Shown: positions 16,332 to 26,238, numbered from the stretch's first letter. The stretch is DNA of 45,796 nucleotides from DAIQNV01 sp036788215 (GCA_036788215.1 DAIQNV010000022.1:1-45796), one strand, 5' to 3'. Numbers and translations are program-made. The notes: generated by a model not told the origin, from the letters alone.

Positions 16332-19297
16332 TCATTTCCCCTCGTACCAGTTGGCGCTGATCCCATGGTCGACCACCAGGGGTACCCGGAGGGTCATCGC
16401 CTGTTGCATGCGATCGACGATGACCCCGGCGGCGGCCTGTGCAGTGTCCTCGGGGGCCTCGAAGACGAGCTCGTCGTGGATCTGCAGGAGCANNNNNNNN
16501 NNNNNNNNNNNNNNNNNNNNNNNNNNNNNNNNNNNNNNNNNNNNNNNNNNNNNNNNNNNNNNNNNNNNNNNNNNNNNNNNNNNNNNNNNNNNTTGATGCG
16601 TCGGTGCAGGTCGATCATGGCGAGCTTGATCAGGTCGGCGGCGCTGCCCTGCACGACGGAGTTGATCGCCATCCGCTCCGCAAGGGCCCGGCGCCCCGGC
16701 TGGTTGGAGTCGATGTCGAGGATCGGGCGGCGGCGCTTGAGCATCGTCTCGACAAAGCCCTGCGAGCGGGCCTGCTCGATGCACTCCTGCAGGAAGGTGG
16801 TGATGCCGGCGAAGCGCTTCTTGTAGCCCGTGATGATCCCCTCCGCCTCGGTGTTGGAGCAGCCCAGCCGGCGGGCCAGCCCGAAGGGGGTGATGCCATA
16901 CACGATGCCGAAGTTGACCATCTTCGCGCCCGACCGCTGCTCCTTGGTCACCTCGTCCAACGGCACGCCATGCACCTGGGCCGCGACCGCGGTGTGGATG
17001 TCTTCGCCCCGCTCGAAGGCCTGGCAGAGGGCGGGGTCCTCCGACAGGTGGGCGAGGATGCGGAGCTCGATCTGCGAGTAGTCGGCGGTAATGAGCACCC
17101 GCCCGGGCGGCGCGATGAACGCCCTGCGGATCTCGCGCCCCACATCGGTGCGGATGGGGATGTTCTGCAGGTTCGGGTCGGATGAACTCAGCCGTCCGGT
17201 CGCGGCGACCGTCTGGTTGAAACTGGCGTGGATCCGCCTGGTCTCGGGGTGAATCTCGTCCTTCAGGGCGCCGAGGTAGGTGTTCACGAGCTTGGTGAGC
17301 TGGCGGTAGTCGAGTACCAGCTCCGGGATGGGGCTCTGGATCGAGGCGTCGTCGACGAGCTTCTGCAGCACCTCGGCGTCGGTCGAATAGCCGGTCTTGG
17401 TCTTCTTGATCGGTTTGATCCCGAGGCCCGGGGGCTCGTCGGTCGGCTTGTTGAAGAGCGCCGCCGAGAGCTGCTTGGGCGAGTCGATGTCGAAGGTGAT
17501 GCCGAGGGCGTCCATGGACGCATCGAAGATCTGAGATTTCAGATCTGAGATCCTCGATTCCAGCCGCTCGCGCTGCCGGTCGAGTTCGTCCGGGTCGACG
17601 AGGATCCCGTTGAATTCGAGCTCCGCCAGGACCTCGACGAGCGGGAGCTCAACCGAGCGGTAGAGGTCGGTCAGCCCCATCGCCTCCAGGTCCGCGTGCT
17701 CGCGCCTGCAGAGCCGGAGCGTGACATCCGCGTCCTCCGCCGCGTACACCGACGCCCGGTCGAGGGGGACCTGGTCGAAGGTCTTCTGGCTCTTGCCGGT
17801 GCCGATGAGCTCCTTGATGGAGACATTGGTACGGTTCAGGAGCGCGAGCGCGAGGGCGTCCATCGAGTGGCTGGAGCGCGAGGCGTCGATGAGGTAGCTG
17901 GCGATCATCGAGTCACCGGCAAGCCTGGCGCCCTCGTCGGGCTCGGTGAAGCCCCGCAGCGTGACGCCGTGCTTCCGCAGCACCAGCAGGTCGTACTTGA
18001 GGTTGTGCCCCAGCTTGGGCTTGGCGGGGTCCTCGAGGATGGGGCGGAGGGCTTCAAGGACGGCCCGTTCGTCAAGGTGCGTGCTCGCTTCGCACGAGCG
18101 CGTCGGCACATACCACCCCTCGCCTTCTTCAATTGCGAAGGAGAGCCCGCACAACTCCGCCTTCATCGGGCGGGGCGAGGTGGTCTCGGTGTCGATCGCG
18201 ATCGCGGGTGCGGCGCGGAGGGCCCTGATGAGCCCGTCGAGCTGCATCTTCGTGCGGATGCAGGTGTAGTCGCCCTCGACGGCGCGGTCCTCGGGCTCCT
18301 GGTCGAAGAGCCCGCCGAAGCCCCCGGCGGGCGTTGACTTCGCCTTACTCGGCGCGGGCTCGCCACCCCCGACGAGAGCCTTCAGGTCGTCCTGATACCG
18401 GTTAAAGCCCAGTTCCTTCAGGATCGGCCCGAGCTGCGCGAGGTCGAACGACCCGACCGCCGCCTTCGTCAGGTCGAAGTCGATCGGCGCATCCTCACGC
18501 AGCGTCACGAGCTGGCGGCTCAGGGGCAGCGCACCGGTCGCCGCCGCGATGTTCTCCCGCCGCTTGCCCTTGATCTTCCAGTCCTTCGTCGGCTTATCGG
18601 CGTGCACCTCCTCGAGCACCGCCTCGAGCGTGCCGAACTCCGCGATGAGCTGGGCGGCGGTCTTCGGGCCGATGCCCTCGACGCCCGGCACATTGTCGAC
18701 GGTGTCGCCCATGAGCGTGAGCATGTCAACGACCTGCTCGGGCCCGATGCCCGTCTCCTCGCGCAGCGTGTCCGCGGTGATGAGCTGGTCGGTGTGCACG
18801 TCGTACATCTCGATGCGCCCAGCCTCGAGGAGCTGCTTGAGGTCCTTGTCCTTCGATATGAACCGCACGCGGAGGCCCGGGTGCTCCCGCGTCAGCCGGC
18901 GGACGAGGGTCGCGATCACATCGTCCGCCTCGAACCCCTCCGCGCCGATGCACGGCACGCCGATCGCCTCGAGCGTCCTCAGCATCCGCTCCACCTGGGG
19001 CTTCAGGTCATCCGGGGGCTCGGAGCGGGTGGCCTTGTACTCCGGGAAGAGCTGCGTGCGGAAAGTGCCCCGGTCGCCCGAGACATCGAGGCACACCGCC
19101 AGGTAGTCGGGTTTACCGCCGTCCTTCAGGTTCCCCGCGTCCTGGCGGAGGAGCTTCAGGAGCATGCCGACAAAGCCGAACGACATGTTGGTGGGCTCTT
19201 TGGTGACCGGGCTGGTCATGGGCGTGCGGATCGCGTGGTAGGCGCGGAAGAACTGGGCGTAGCCGTCGATGAGGTAGAGCGTGGTGGGGGCGGGCAT
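16332..19297 (-). CDS. polA: DNA polymerase I, interrupted by an assembly gap
   Basis: Full-length Pol I of about 960 residues. The 5'-nuclease domain (LYLIDGYAQFFRAYHA...; EGFEADDVIATL) is followed by a 3'-5' exonuclease domain with intact catalytic residues (IDTETTSP, GHNLKYDLL, YAAEDADVT). The polymerase has motif A ADYSQIELR, motif B RSGAKMVNFGIVYG and, after the N gap at 16493-16592, motif C QIHDELVFE. The segments on the two sides of the gap are in different frames only because 100 N is a placeholder. ATG 19297 is preceded by TACCCT 6 nt upstream and no Shine-Dalgarno. Editing exonuclease residues are retained, unlike Taq. Confidence 0.95.
16493..16592. other. Assembly gap (100 N) inside polA
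   Basis: Exactly 100 N, so a placeholder. On the coding strand the left flank ends in Ile plus AA, and the right flank begins with TG followed by LLQIHDELV. The missing length must therefore be 3k+2. By comparison with family A polymerases only about 5-9 codons are missing. Confidence 0.9.
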
Positions 19298-19303
19298 CCC
19301 CAG

Positions 19304-19309
19304 AGGGTA
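19304..19309 (-). promoter_or_regulatory. TAnnnT box 6 nt before polA ATG (possible leaderless start)
   Basis: TACCCT on the minus strand, with 6 nt (CTGGGG) between it and ATG 19297. No separate Shine-Dalgarno at normal distance. A -10 here would place transcription start at or next to the A of the ATG. Confidence 0.5.
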
Positions 19310-19345
19310 GTGGGGGAGGCCGGCGAGAGGGTGGGGGAGGGCCCT

Positions 19346-19876
19346 TCAGGCCCAGAGGGCGGCGAAATCGAGCGTCACGCGGCAGCCATCGCCGAGATCG
19401 AGCGACCCGTCGGGCGACATGGAACGGAACGCGCCTTCATCGTCACGCCGCAGGACCTCGACGGATCGTGTCTCGGGGTCGACGAGGATGTAGAACCCGA
19501 CGCCCTGTTCTTCATAGAGCGAACGCTTGGCCGTGCGGTCCTTGATGGCGGTGCTCGGGCTGAGGACCTCGATGATGAGACGCGGTGCCCTCGTGATCCA
19601 CTCGCCCGTGAGATCGCCACAGCACACGGAGATGTCCGGGCGCACGACGGTGCCGCTATCGATGCGCCAGTCGAGCTCGAAGAAGACCTCGCAGCCGCAG
19701 CCGGCCTCCCGAAGCCTGGCATCCAGTTGCAGCGTCAGTCGGCGGACCGTGCGCTGGTGCACGACGCCCGGCGATGGCGACATCGCGATCGGGTTGCCGT
19801 CCCAAAGCTCCCAGTGGCCCTCCCATCGGTCGTAGTCGGCCAGGGTGTAGGTCTGGTTGTACCGGCGAGCTTCCAT
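19346..19876 (-). CDS. Uma2 family (DUF820) PD-(D/E)XK nuclease-like protein
   Basis: 176 residues. The pattern YTLADYDRWEGHWELWDGNP, then VVRPDISVCCGD, LIIEVLSPST and YEEQGVGFYILVDPETRSVEV is the Uma2/DUF820 fold, related to restriction-type nucleases. These genes are abundant, often in many copies, in cyanobacteria and planctomycetes, and their role is unresolved. The catalytic Asp (PD) and Glu (IEVLSP) are present. ATG 19876 has a TATACT box 6 nt upstream. It is monocistronic between the nucleotidyltransferase gene and polA. Confidence 0.85.
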   Translation of the reverse strand: MEARRYNQTYTLADYDRWEGHWELWDGNPIAMSPSPGVVHQRTVRRLTLQLDARLREAGCGCEVFFELDWRIDSGTVVRPDISVCCGDLTGEWITRAPRLIIEVLSPSTAIKDRTAKRSLYEEQGVGFYILVDPETRSVEVLRRDDEGAFRSMSPDGSLDLGDGCRVTLDFAALWA

Positions 19877-19882
19877 GCCTGG

Positions 19883-19888
19883 AGTATA
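19883..19888 (-). promoter_or_regulatory. TATACT box 6 nt before the Uma2 gene
   Basis: Near-consensus -10 hexamer TATACT on the minus strand with 6 nt (CCAGGC) to ATG 19876. This is the clearest case in the window of a promoter placed to give a leaderless transcript. Confidence 0.55.
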
Positions 19889-19901
19889 GAGCCAACCACC
19901 G

Positions 19902-21106
19902 CTATCCCCCAGCCAGTTCCCGGACCCGCGCCGCGTACGCCGCCCCCATCTCCACCCGCCGCCGCCCCATCATCGCCCCCGCCGCATCCAGAAACTTCCC
20001 CGCCCGGTACCCCGTCAGCCCCGCGTCCGTCTTCCACGCGAAACGCCCGACGCACCCCGACATCGCCTCGCTCGCCGCCCACATCGCCCCCGTGTGCGCG
20101 ATCGTCCCGGTCATGATCCGCGTCCCGATCGCGGTCTTCACGTGGTCGCCCAGGACGCAGCCGAAGAAGGTCTCCCCCGTCCGCTCCCGGCTCCCCCCGG
20201 GCTCCGCGACCGCGGTCACCTCGCTGTAGGTGTTCAGCAGGTTGGAGTTGACGGTCCCCGCGCCCAGGTTCACCCACTCCCCGAGCCACGCGTCGCCCAG
20301 GTGCCCGTCGTGCCCCTTGTTGCTGTACCCCTGCATGATCGTCCCGCCGATCTCCCCAGCCACCTTGCACCAGTGCCCGATCGCGGTGTTGGGCTTGATG
20401 AACGCACCCTCGAGCACGGTCGAGTTCGGCCCGATGTAGGCGGGCCCCGTGATGATCGCCCGGGGGCGAACCACCGCCCCCGCATCGACTACAACAGGCC
20501 CGTCCTCGGTATTGAAGATCACCTCCGGGTACACCCGGGCGGTCGGGTGCACGCGCGGGGGCTCCGGGCCGATCAGCGTGATGTAGTCCGGTGCATCCGC
20601 GTAGTGGGGCACCTCCGCCGCCAGCAGTTGCAGGTCGACGCTGATCGCCAGGTCCCGCCCCGAGCGGACATGCCAGGGCCGCGTGATCAGGACATCGTGG
20701 GGCACGCCCACCCCCTCCATGTCGGGCCGCTCGCCCCGCAGGAGCATCAGCGCATCCGCCGCATCGAGATAGGCCGCGACGACATCCCCCGAGGGCTCGA
20801 CGAGCGCGGAGCCCTCGCCCAGCTGATCGATCTCGTCGAGGGGCAGGGGGCACCGCCCGTTGACGACGAGCACCGGCCCCGCGTCCTTCGCCAATTCGTT
20901 CACAGGCAAGGGCTGGCTCTCCCGGGTCATCCCCGCCAGCGCCTCGGGCACGAAGACCCCGACCGGATCGAGCCCGAGCGCCCGCTCCAGCCGGTCGATC
21001 GTGGTCAGGGCCCCGGTGCGGACGCCGAAGATCGGGCGCAGGTCCCGCATGGGCGCCAGGAGGCCCCGGTCGTCATCCCAGAAGATCGCGGGGCGGGGAG
21101 CGTCGG
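19902..21106 (-). CDS. Sugar-nucleotidyltransferase / left-handed beta-helix protein (alternative GlmU type), 5' end in gap
   Basis: About 401 codons visible, N-terminus in the N gap. It opens with PAIFWDDDRGLLAPMRDLRPIFGVRTG, which resembles the NTP_transf_4 domain of the alternative GlmU family, followed by a linker and, from about the middle, a hexapeptide-repeat acyltransferase helix (PRAIITGPAYIGPNSTVLEGAFIKPNTAIG; NLGAGTVNSNLLN). Family members are proposed to make UDP-GlcNAc (uridylyl plus acetyl transfer). Only a start codon and a few residues seem to be missing. It lies directly after mreD, suggesting a cell-wall precursor role. Stop TAG at 19902-19904. Confidence 0.82.
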
Positions 21107-21206
21107 NNNNNNNNNNNNNNNNNNNNNNNNNNNNNNNNNNNNNNNNNNNNNNNNNNNNNNNNNNNNNNNNNNNNNNNNNNNNNNNNNNNNNNNNNNNNNN
21201 NNNNNN
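21107..21206. other. Assembly gap (100 N) between mreD and the nucleotidyltransferase gene
   Basis: Placeholder of exactly 100 N. It should contain the last codons and stop of mreD and the start codon of the downstream nucleotidyltransferase gene. True length is unknown. Confidence 0.9.
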
Positions 21207-21754
21207 CGCACGCTGCGGTCGACCGGGAACCCGAGCAAGGGGTCCACCCACCGCAAGGGGACCGCCACAAAGAACCCGATGACCATCGTGTACGCGCCGC
21301 TCAGCAGCCGGCTGGTCAGTTCCGCCCCCCAGTCCCAGGCGATCGGGTCCCCGAGCGCCTCCCGCACCGTGAAGGCGAGCACCACGACCATCGCCGACAC
21401 CATCGCCGCCAGCCCCGAGACCACCCCGAGCGTGATCGGGTTCTTCCGGATCACCTGCGTCCGCACGCTCAAGACGATCCGCGCCGCCAGCAGCAGCCCG
21501 AGCGCCCGGGGCCCGAGGAAGACCGCGTCCCCCCCGTCCGTCCGGGGCACAACCGCGGTGAGGTCCAGCATCGCCCCCGCGATCAGCGCCGCCCACAGCG
21601 CCTGCCGGGGCGAGGCGTTCAGCACGAAGTAAACCACGATCGGCACCACGAAACTCGGCCCGATCGGCCCGGTCCCGAGGCGCAGCGCATCCCGCAGCCC
21701 GAGCTCCAGCCCCAGCCCGACCCAGAGCGCAAGGGCGTACGCGAGCCAACTCAC
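21207..21754 (-). CDS. mreD: Rod shape-determining protein MreD, 3' end in gap
   Basis: 182 residues visible, almost a full MreD. It is a small hydrophobic protein with several membrane segments (LAYALALWVGLGLEL; FVVPIVVYFVLNASP; ALLAARIVL region; MVSAMVVVLAFTV; YTMVIGFFVAVPL). Sequence conservation in MreD is low, so the call rests on length, topology and position directly after mreC, whose stop overlaps this start by 4 nt (21751-21754). It is part of the elongasome with MreB and MreC. Confidence 0.8.
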
Positions 21755-22659
21755 GGGCCGGCCTCCTGCACCGGAGCCTCGGCGGGTGTCTCGACCGGTA
21801 TGCGCAGGATGACCGTGCTCACCCGGCGCAGGTCCGCAGTCGGGCGAACCGTGATCACGCGCCGCTGAGTCTGCGCCTCGTCCCGCTCCACCCGCTCGAC
21901 CGTCCCGATCACGAGCATCTGCGCCCCCGCGGGCCAGGCGGAATCATCGAGCCGCACCGTCATGCCCGTCGCGACCTCCGGCACCGCCGGCCGGTCGGGC
22001 GTCGGCGCCACATACTCGAGGTCCCCCCGCAGTCGCCCGTCGCCGATCGGCACCAGGCTGCACGCCAGCCCCTCGGGCCCGAGGTCGGTCACCATCACCC
22101 GCCCCCCCACCCGGCTCACCGCCGGGTCGGTGATGGGCCGCACCGTGCAGGTCCGCCCCCGCACGCTGTCGACCCGCCCGACCAGCTGCACCCCGTCGAC
22201 GGTCGCGACCGTGTTGGGCGTCACGCCATCCCGCTCGCCCGCGCGAACGGTCAGGAGGCTCGAACTCGTGTCGCTGGAGACGCCCACCACCGGGAAGGCG
22301 ACCAGGTCGACCGGCACATCGGTCGAGAGCGACCGCCCCCGCTGCAGCATCTCCGCCAGCTCCCGGTACCGCCGGGTCTCCTCGTACTGCGAGAGGTACA
22401 GCCGCTTCAGACGCTCGTTCTCGAGCTGCAGCGCCCGCACCGCGTCGTCATCCACCAGCTCCCTCCGCGCCGGCGCCAGCCACCGCCCGACGATCGAGAG
22501 CGGGTGGCTGATCGGCACGACCAGCGTCGTGGGCAGGTGCGCGGGCCACTCCAGCCAGCCCAGGAACCGGACCGGCAGCACGCACAGCAGCACGAGGATC
22601 GCCACCGCCGCCGGGAGCGTGTGTCGCGTCGGCCGGGCGTTGGAGGCGCTTCGTGCCAT
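21751..22659 (-). CDS. mreC: Rod shape-determining protein MreC
   Basis: 302 residues. An N-terminal cytoplasmic tail and one membrane helix (about 15-35) are followed by a coiled coil (DDDAVRALQLENERLKRLYL) and two beta-barrel domains (VVGVSSDTSSSLLTVRAGERDGV; VDGVQLVGRVDSV), the standard MreC layout. It acts in the periplasm, linking MreB filaments to peptidoglycan synthases. The start lies 22 nt after the mreB stop. The C-terminal PVETPAEAPV tail is Pro-rich. Confidence 0.92.
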   Translation of the reverse strand: MARSASNARPTRHTLPAAVAILVLLCVLPVRFLGWLEWPAHLPTTLVVPISHPLSIVGRWLAPARRELVDDDAVRALQLENERLKRLYLSQYEETRRYRELAEMLQRGRSLSTDVPVDLVAFPVVGVSSDTSSSLLTVRAGERDGVTPNTVATVDGVQLVGRVDSVRGRTCTVRPITDPAVSRVGGRVMVTDLGPEGLACSLVPIGDGRLRGDLEYVAPTPDRPAVPEVATGMTVRLDDSAWPAGAQMLVIGTVERVERDEAQTQRRVITVRPTADLRRVSTVILRIPVETPAEAPVQEAGP

Positions 22660-22681
22660 CGTGAGGAAGTGGGTCCGGGCC

Positions 22682-23737
22682 CTAGAGGTCCATGTCGCTC
22701 TCGAGGGCGGACTTCCACTCCTCGAGGTTCTCGAGATAGATCGCGGTCCCCCGCGCGACGCAGGTCAGGGGGTCGTCCGCGACGCGCACCTCGAGCCCGG
22801 TCGCCTTGTTCAGCACGATCGGCAGCCCCCGCAGGAGCGCCCCGCCCCCCGCGAGCGTGATGCCGTTCTCGACCAGGTCCGCCGCCAGTTCGGGCTCGGC
22901 GCGCTCAAGCGTCCGCGTCACCGCCTCGATGATCGCGCTGATCGGCTCCTGCAGCGCCTCGCGGATCTCGCCCGAGGTGATGACGGTTTTCCGCGGCAGG
23001 CCCGAGATCATGTCCCGCCCACGCACGTCCATCTGCGTTTCCTCGCCGACCGGGGCCGCCGAGCCGATCTCGATCTTGATCCGCTCCGCCGTCTGCTCGC
23101 CGATCATGAGGTTGTACGTGCGCTTCATGTGGCTCATGATCGCCTCGTCCATGTCGTCGCCCGCGACACGCACGCTCTCGCAGGTCGCGATGTCAGCCAG
23201 CGACAAAATCGCCACCTCCGTCGTCCCGCCACCGATGTCGACGATCATGCTCGCGGTCGGCTCGATGAAGGGCAGGCCCGCCCCGATCGCCGCCGCCATG
23301 GGCTCCTCGATCAGGTAGGTCCGGTTCGCCCCCGCCCGCGCCGCCGAATCCACCACCGCCCGCTTCTCCACCGCGGTGATGCCGCTGGGAACCGAGATCA
23401 CCACCCGCGGCGCGATCCAGCTCGCCCGCCCCGTCACCTTGTGGATGAAGTACGCCAGCATCGCCTCGGTGATCTCGAAGTCGCTGATCACCCCGTCCTT
23501 CAACGGGCGAACAGCGGTGATCGAGCCCGGTGTCTTGCCCAGCATCTCCTTCGCCACCCAGCCCACCGCCAGGCCCGACGAGGTCTTGATCACCTGGTTC
23601 GTGCCCTTCTTCACAGCAACCACGCTCGGCTCGTTCAGCACGATGCCCTGGCCACGCACCGCGACCAGGGTGTTGCAGGTACCCAGGTCGATGCCCATAT
23701 CAACCGTGAACAGTCGGGCGAGTCGCTTCCACACCAC
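22682..23737 (-). CDS. mreB: Rod shape-determining actin homologue MreB
   Basis: 351 residues from GTG 23737. A second GTG at 23734 is the alternative; the frame stays open further upstream to 24028, but that part has no homology-like content. Actin-fold motifs: phosphate-1 DMGIDLGTCNT, phosphate-2 IVDIGGGTTEVA and adenosine loop LAGGGALLRGL. GAGGGG lies about 11 nt before GTG 23737. Unlike several neighbours it has a long leader, part of a roughly 300-nt intergenic region. It heads the mreBCD operon. Confidence 0.95.
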   Translation of the reverse strand: MVWKRLARLFTVDMGIDLGTCNTLVAVRGQGIVLNEPSVVAVKKGTNQVIKTSSGLAVGWVAKEMLGKTPGSITAVRPLKDGVISDFEITEAMLAYFIHKVTGRASWIAPRVVISVPSGITAVEKRAVVDSAARAGANRTYLIEEPMAAAIGAGLPFIEPTASMIVDIGGGTTEVAILSLADIATCESVRVAGDDMDEAIMSHMKRTYNLMIGEQTAERIKIEIGSAAPVGEETQMDVRGRDMISGLPRKTVITSGEIREALQEPISAIIEAVTRTLERAEPELAADLVENGITLAGGGALLRGLPIVLNKATGLEVRVADDPLTCVARGTAIYLENLEEWKSALESDMDL

Positions 23738-24038
23738 GCGGTTTCGTTCCCCTCGGGGGCCCCCCGCGGGGTCGCGGAGCAGGCCTGGTCGGCGTGTGCC
23801 CCCCTCGCGCCGGCCGTGGCGGGAAGGGTCGCACCTGCGCAAGTTATCGGGTCCGGCCGGGTTCGGCCACCAATCCATAGGTCTCCCCGAAGCGCCACCC
23901 CTCGGCCGGACCACCCAACGGGCATGAAAAACCCCCGCCGGGGGGGAAGCGCCGCCCGGCAGGGGTTCGGGATGCTCAGGGGCCGTTCGGTTCACCCGGA
24001 CGCCGGCAGACCCGCCGCCCGTCGCCAAACCGCCGGAT
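23738..24038. other. Intergenic region between coiled-coil gene and mreB
   Basis: 301 nt without a credible gene. It holds the terminator of the upstream gene (23927-23948) and presumably the mreB promoter and leader on the minus strand. I see an AT-richer patch near 23850-23880 (TTGGTG and GATAAC about 19 nt apart on the minus strand) that is only a weak promoter candidate. Confidence 0.5.
23927..23948 (-). terminator. Intrinsic terminator downstream of the coiled-coil gene
   Basis: On the minus strand a run of C, then GGC, then GGGGG forms a G/C stem with a short loop, followed directly by TTTTT (plus-strand AAAAA at 23927-23931). It is correctly placed to end transcription from 24968-24039 before mreB. 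Confidence 0.65.
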
Positions 24039-24968
24039 TCAGTCGCGCTGCACCAGGGACGGGCCCCCGTCGTCGGGGTCGATCTCGATCACGCCCGCCT
24101 CCGCCGGCGCCCAGTCGGTCTCGACCCGCACCGGCCCGCCCTCGCTGTCGATCAGGTACCGGGCCTCGTCGAGGTAGTCCCGATCGGTCTCGCGACCCGC
24201 GATCGCCTCGAGCCGCCCCTTCTGCTCCGCCCGCACCTTCGCGAGCTTGCTGTTCAGGTGATCCAGGCTCGCCGCCTTGTACCGCTGGTGCCCGTCGATC
24301 GTCGCCTGCCGAGCTTCCATCATCGCCAGCATCCGGTCGGACCGCGCGATCGCGTCGATCTGGGCGTCCAGCTGGAAGAGCTGGGCCTGGAACTCCGCGT
24401 GCTCCGTCTCCAGCTTGGTCAAGAGCCCCGCGAGCTGGTCCCGCTGGTCCGCGAGATACGTCAGCTCCGTCGCGATCTCGCCCGACCGCTGCCTGTAGAT
24501 CGTCTTGGTCTGCTCGATCTGGTTCGCCTTGGCGTACGCGTCCCGCAGGTCCAGGGAGCGGTTGTCGAAGCTGATCCGCACGATCGCGTGCTGCTTCTCC
24601 TCCTGCACGCCCCGGGCCCTCGCGATGCCCGTCTCGAGCCGGGAAAGGTCCTCGCTCGCCAGCGCGACGACCCGGTCCGAGATCGCCCGCTCACGCTCGA
24701 GCTGGCCGATCTGCTCCTCAGCCTCCGCGAGGTCCGCCCGGACCTCCGCGATCTGCGCCGGATACTCCGCCTCGAGGCTCTTCAGCTGGGCCCGCAGCGC
24801 GACCGGGTCTTCGATGTTCCGGTCGATCACGCCCGCCACCGCGTTCCCCGCTTGGCCCACGAGGGCTCGCACGCTCCCGGGACGCACGGTCTCAGCCACC
24901 ACCGCGGTACCGCCCCCGATCAGGGCCGTCAGCACCGCACCGCGAATCACACACTTCGCAACGCTCAT
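24039..24968 (-). CDS. Membrane-anchored or secreted long coiled-coil protein
   Basis: 309 residues, family not recognised. The N-terminus (VIRGAVLTALIGGGTAVVA) is a signal anchor or signal peptide. Residues about 55-270 are almost entirely charged heptad-like coiled coil (QLKSLEAEYPAQIAEVRADL; QIGQLERERAISDRV; QLAGLLTKLETEHAEFQAQL). The tail is acidic. A ribosome-binding site (GAAGGAGCG) precedes ATG 24968. It is upstream of mreB on the same strand but separated by a terminator. A structural envelope role is possible, as is a PspA-like or OmpH-like protein, but no diagnostic motif supports either. Confidence 0.7.
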   Translation of the reverse strand: MSVAKCVIRGAVLTALIGGGTAVVAETVRPGSVRALVGQAGNAVAGVIDRNIEDPVALRAQLKSLEAEYPAQIAEVRADLAEAEEQIGQLERERAISDRVVALASEDLSRLETGIARARGVQEEKQHAIVRISFDNRSLDLRDAYAKANQIEQTKTIYRQRSGEIATELTYLADQRDQLAGLLTKLETEHAEFQAQLFQLDAQIDAIARSDRMLAMMEARQATIDGHQRYKAASLDHLNSKLAKVRAEQKGRLEAIAGRETDRDYLDEARYLIDSEGGPVRVETDWAPAEAGVIEIDPDDGGPSLVQRD

Positions 24969-25449
24969 CGGTCCGCTCCTTCGCTCTGCCGGGCCCGGCC
25001 TGGTCGGCTCGGAGCCCGGGGCTCGCTGTCAGACGCCCGGGTCGCCGATGGGGCCCACTTGGGATGGGTCCCTCGCCCGGTCCGGGTCCGGCGTTGGCCG
25101 TGCCCCGGGTCGTCGTTCCGGTTTCACCAGCCCGCCCCGTCCCGCTCGGTCCCGCCGATCGCAAGGGCGGTGGGGCGGGTGGGGGGGCACTCGGAAGTGC
25201 TTCATGGGAAGCCGCCCCGCACGCTTTCACACCCACCCCTCCCCGCCCCGGAATCCGTCGGAAACCGGACCGAAAAAAACGCCGCCCACCCCGTGACCGC
25301 CCCCCCGGAGCCACGCTCCCGCCCGCGAAACCCGGCGAATCACCCGAAACAGGCCGAACCGGACGCCCCGCCCCGATATCCTGAAGAAGCACTCACCCCC
25401 CCCGGGACCGGCACACCGCCCGCCCCGCAAGCCGCGAGCCGCCATCCGC
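24969..25449. other. Divergent intergenic region, no gene seen
   Basis: 481 nt between the divergent coiled-coil gene (-) and ECF sigma gene (+). It should hold both promoters. On the plus strand TATCCT at 25377-25382 is a possible -10, leaving a leader of about 60 nt before ATG 25450, but no -35 is recognisable. A stretch of seven A occurs near 25266. Nothing else is supported. Confidence 0.5.
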
Positions 25450-26238
25450 ATGCTGACCTCACTCACGACCGGCTTCGTCAACCGACTCCGCGCCCAGGAC
25501 GAGGCCGCCTGGTACGAGCTGTGGGAAACCTTCGGCCCGGTCATCCGCGCCCAGCTCGCCAAGTGGGGACGCGGGCGCATCGGCGCCGAGACCGTCCGCG
25601 ATCTCTCCCAGGAAACCCTCGCCGCCCTCTCCAACTCCATCGACCGCTTCGACCCCGAGCGCGGCGCCCGCTTCAGCACATGGCTCCTCGCCATCGCCAA
25701 GCACGTTCTGGGCGACGAGATCGACCGCCGAATGGCCCTCAAACGCGGGGGGGGCAAGGCCAACGCCGAGCTCGACGAAACCTGGATGATGAGCGGCGCC
25801 GCTCAGTCCGTCGACGACGCCTACGAGGCCTCCGTCTTCCGGGCCAAGGTCGAAGCCGCCATCCGAGCCGTCGAACGCGAGTGCGATTTCACCGAGTTCG
25901 CCATCTACCGCATGCGCGTCTTCGACGGGCAATCCGGCAAGGAGGTCGCTGCTGCGATTGGCACATCCGAGCCCACCGTCTCCCGCAGGCTCGCCAAAGT
26001 TCGGGATTTGCTCAGGCTCCGCCTCAGCGCCGTCATCTCCACCTACAGCTTCACCGAGGACGAACTGCAGGAGGCCGAGCGAAACGGGCTGGCCCTCGAT
26101 CCCAAGCAGCCGGCAGCAAGCGGAACCGACAAGTCGGTGGACCAGGCCTTCGACGATGCCATCGCCGAGATCTACCACCGACAAATGGAGCTCCGCAGGG
26201 CCGACGAAGAACGGCTGTCCGACTCGGGCCGGCGCTGA
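25450..26238 (+). CDS. ECF-family RNA polymerase sigma factor
   Basis: 262 residues. Region 2 covers about residues 18-95 (DLSQETLAALSNSIDRFDPERGARFSTWLLAIAKHVL with the typical D-Q-E and F-S-T-W-L pattern). Region 4 covers about 150-205 with a helix-turn-helix (GKEVAAAIGTSEPTVSRRLAKV). About 55 residues of C-terminal extension, acidic and polar, follow region 4. It ends 33 nt before a transmembrane Ser/Thr kinase gene. ECF factors linked to Ser/Thr kinases are a recognised planctomycete theme. No anti-sigma gene is adjacent, so control by the kinase is a reasonable inference. No clear Shine-Dalgarno before ATG 25450. Confidence 0.88.
   Translation: MLTSLTTGFVNRLRAQDEAAWYELWETFGPVIRAQLAKWGRGRIGAETVRDLSQETLAALSNSIDRFDPERGARFSTWLLAIAKHVLGDEIDRRMALKRGGGKANAELDETWMMSGAAQSVDDAYEASVFRAKVEAAIRAVERECDFTEFAIYRMRVFDGQSGKEVAAAIGTSEPTVSRRLAKVRDLLRLRLSAVISTYSFTEDELQEAERNGLALDPKQPAASGTDKSVDQAFDDAIAEIYHRQMELRRADEERLSDSGRR

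Noticed and set aside
16493..16592. Frameshift making polA a pseudogene
   Set aside because: The frame change coincides with the 100-N placeholder and the flanks agree with an intact gene if the real gap is 3k+2 nt.
23738..24028. N-terminal extension of MreB
   Set aside because: The extra sequence is low-complexity and includes the terminator hairpin; MreB begins just before DMGIDLGTCNT.
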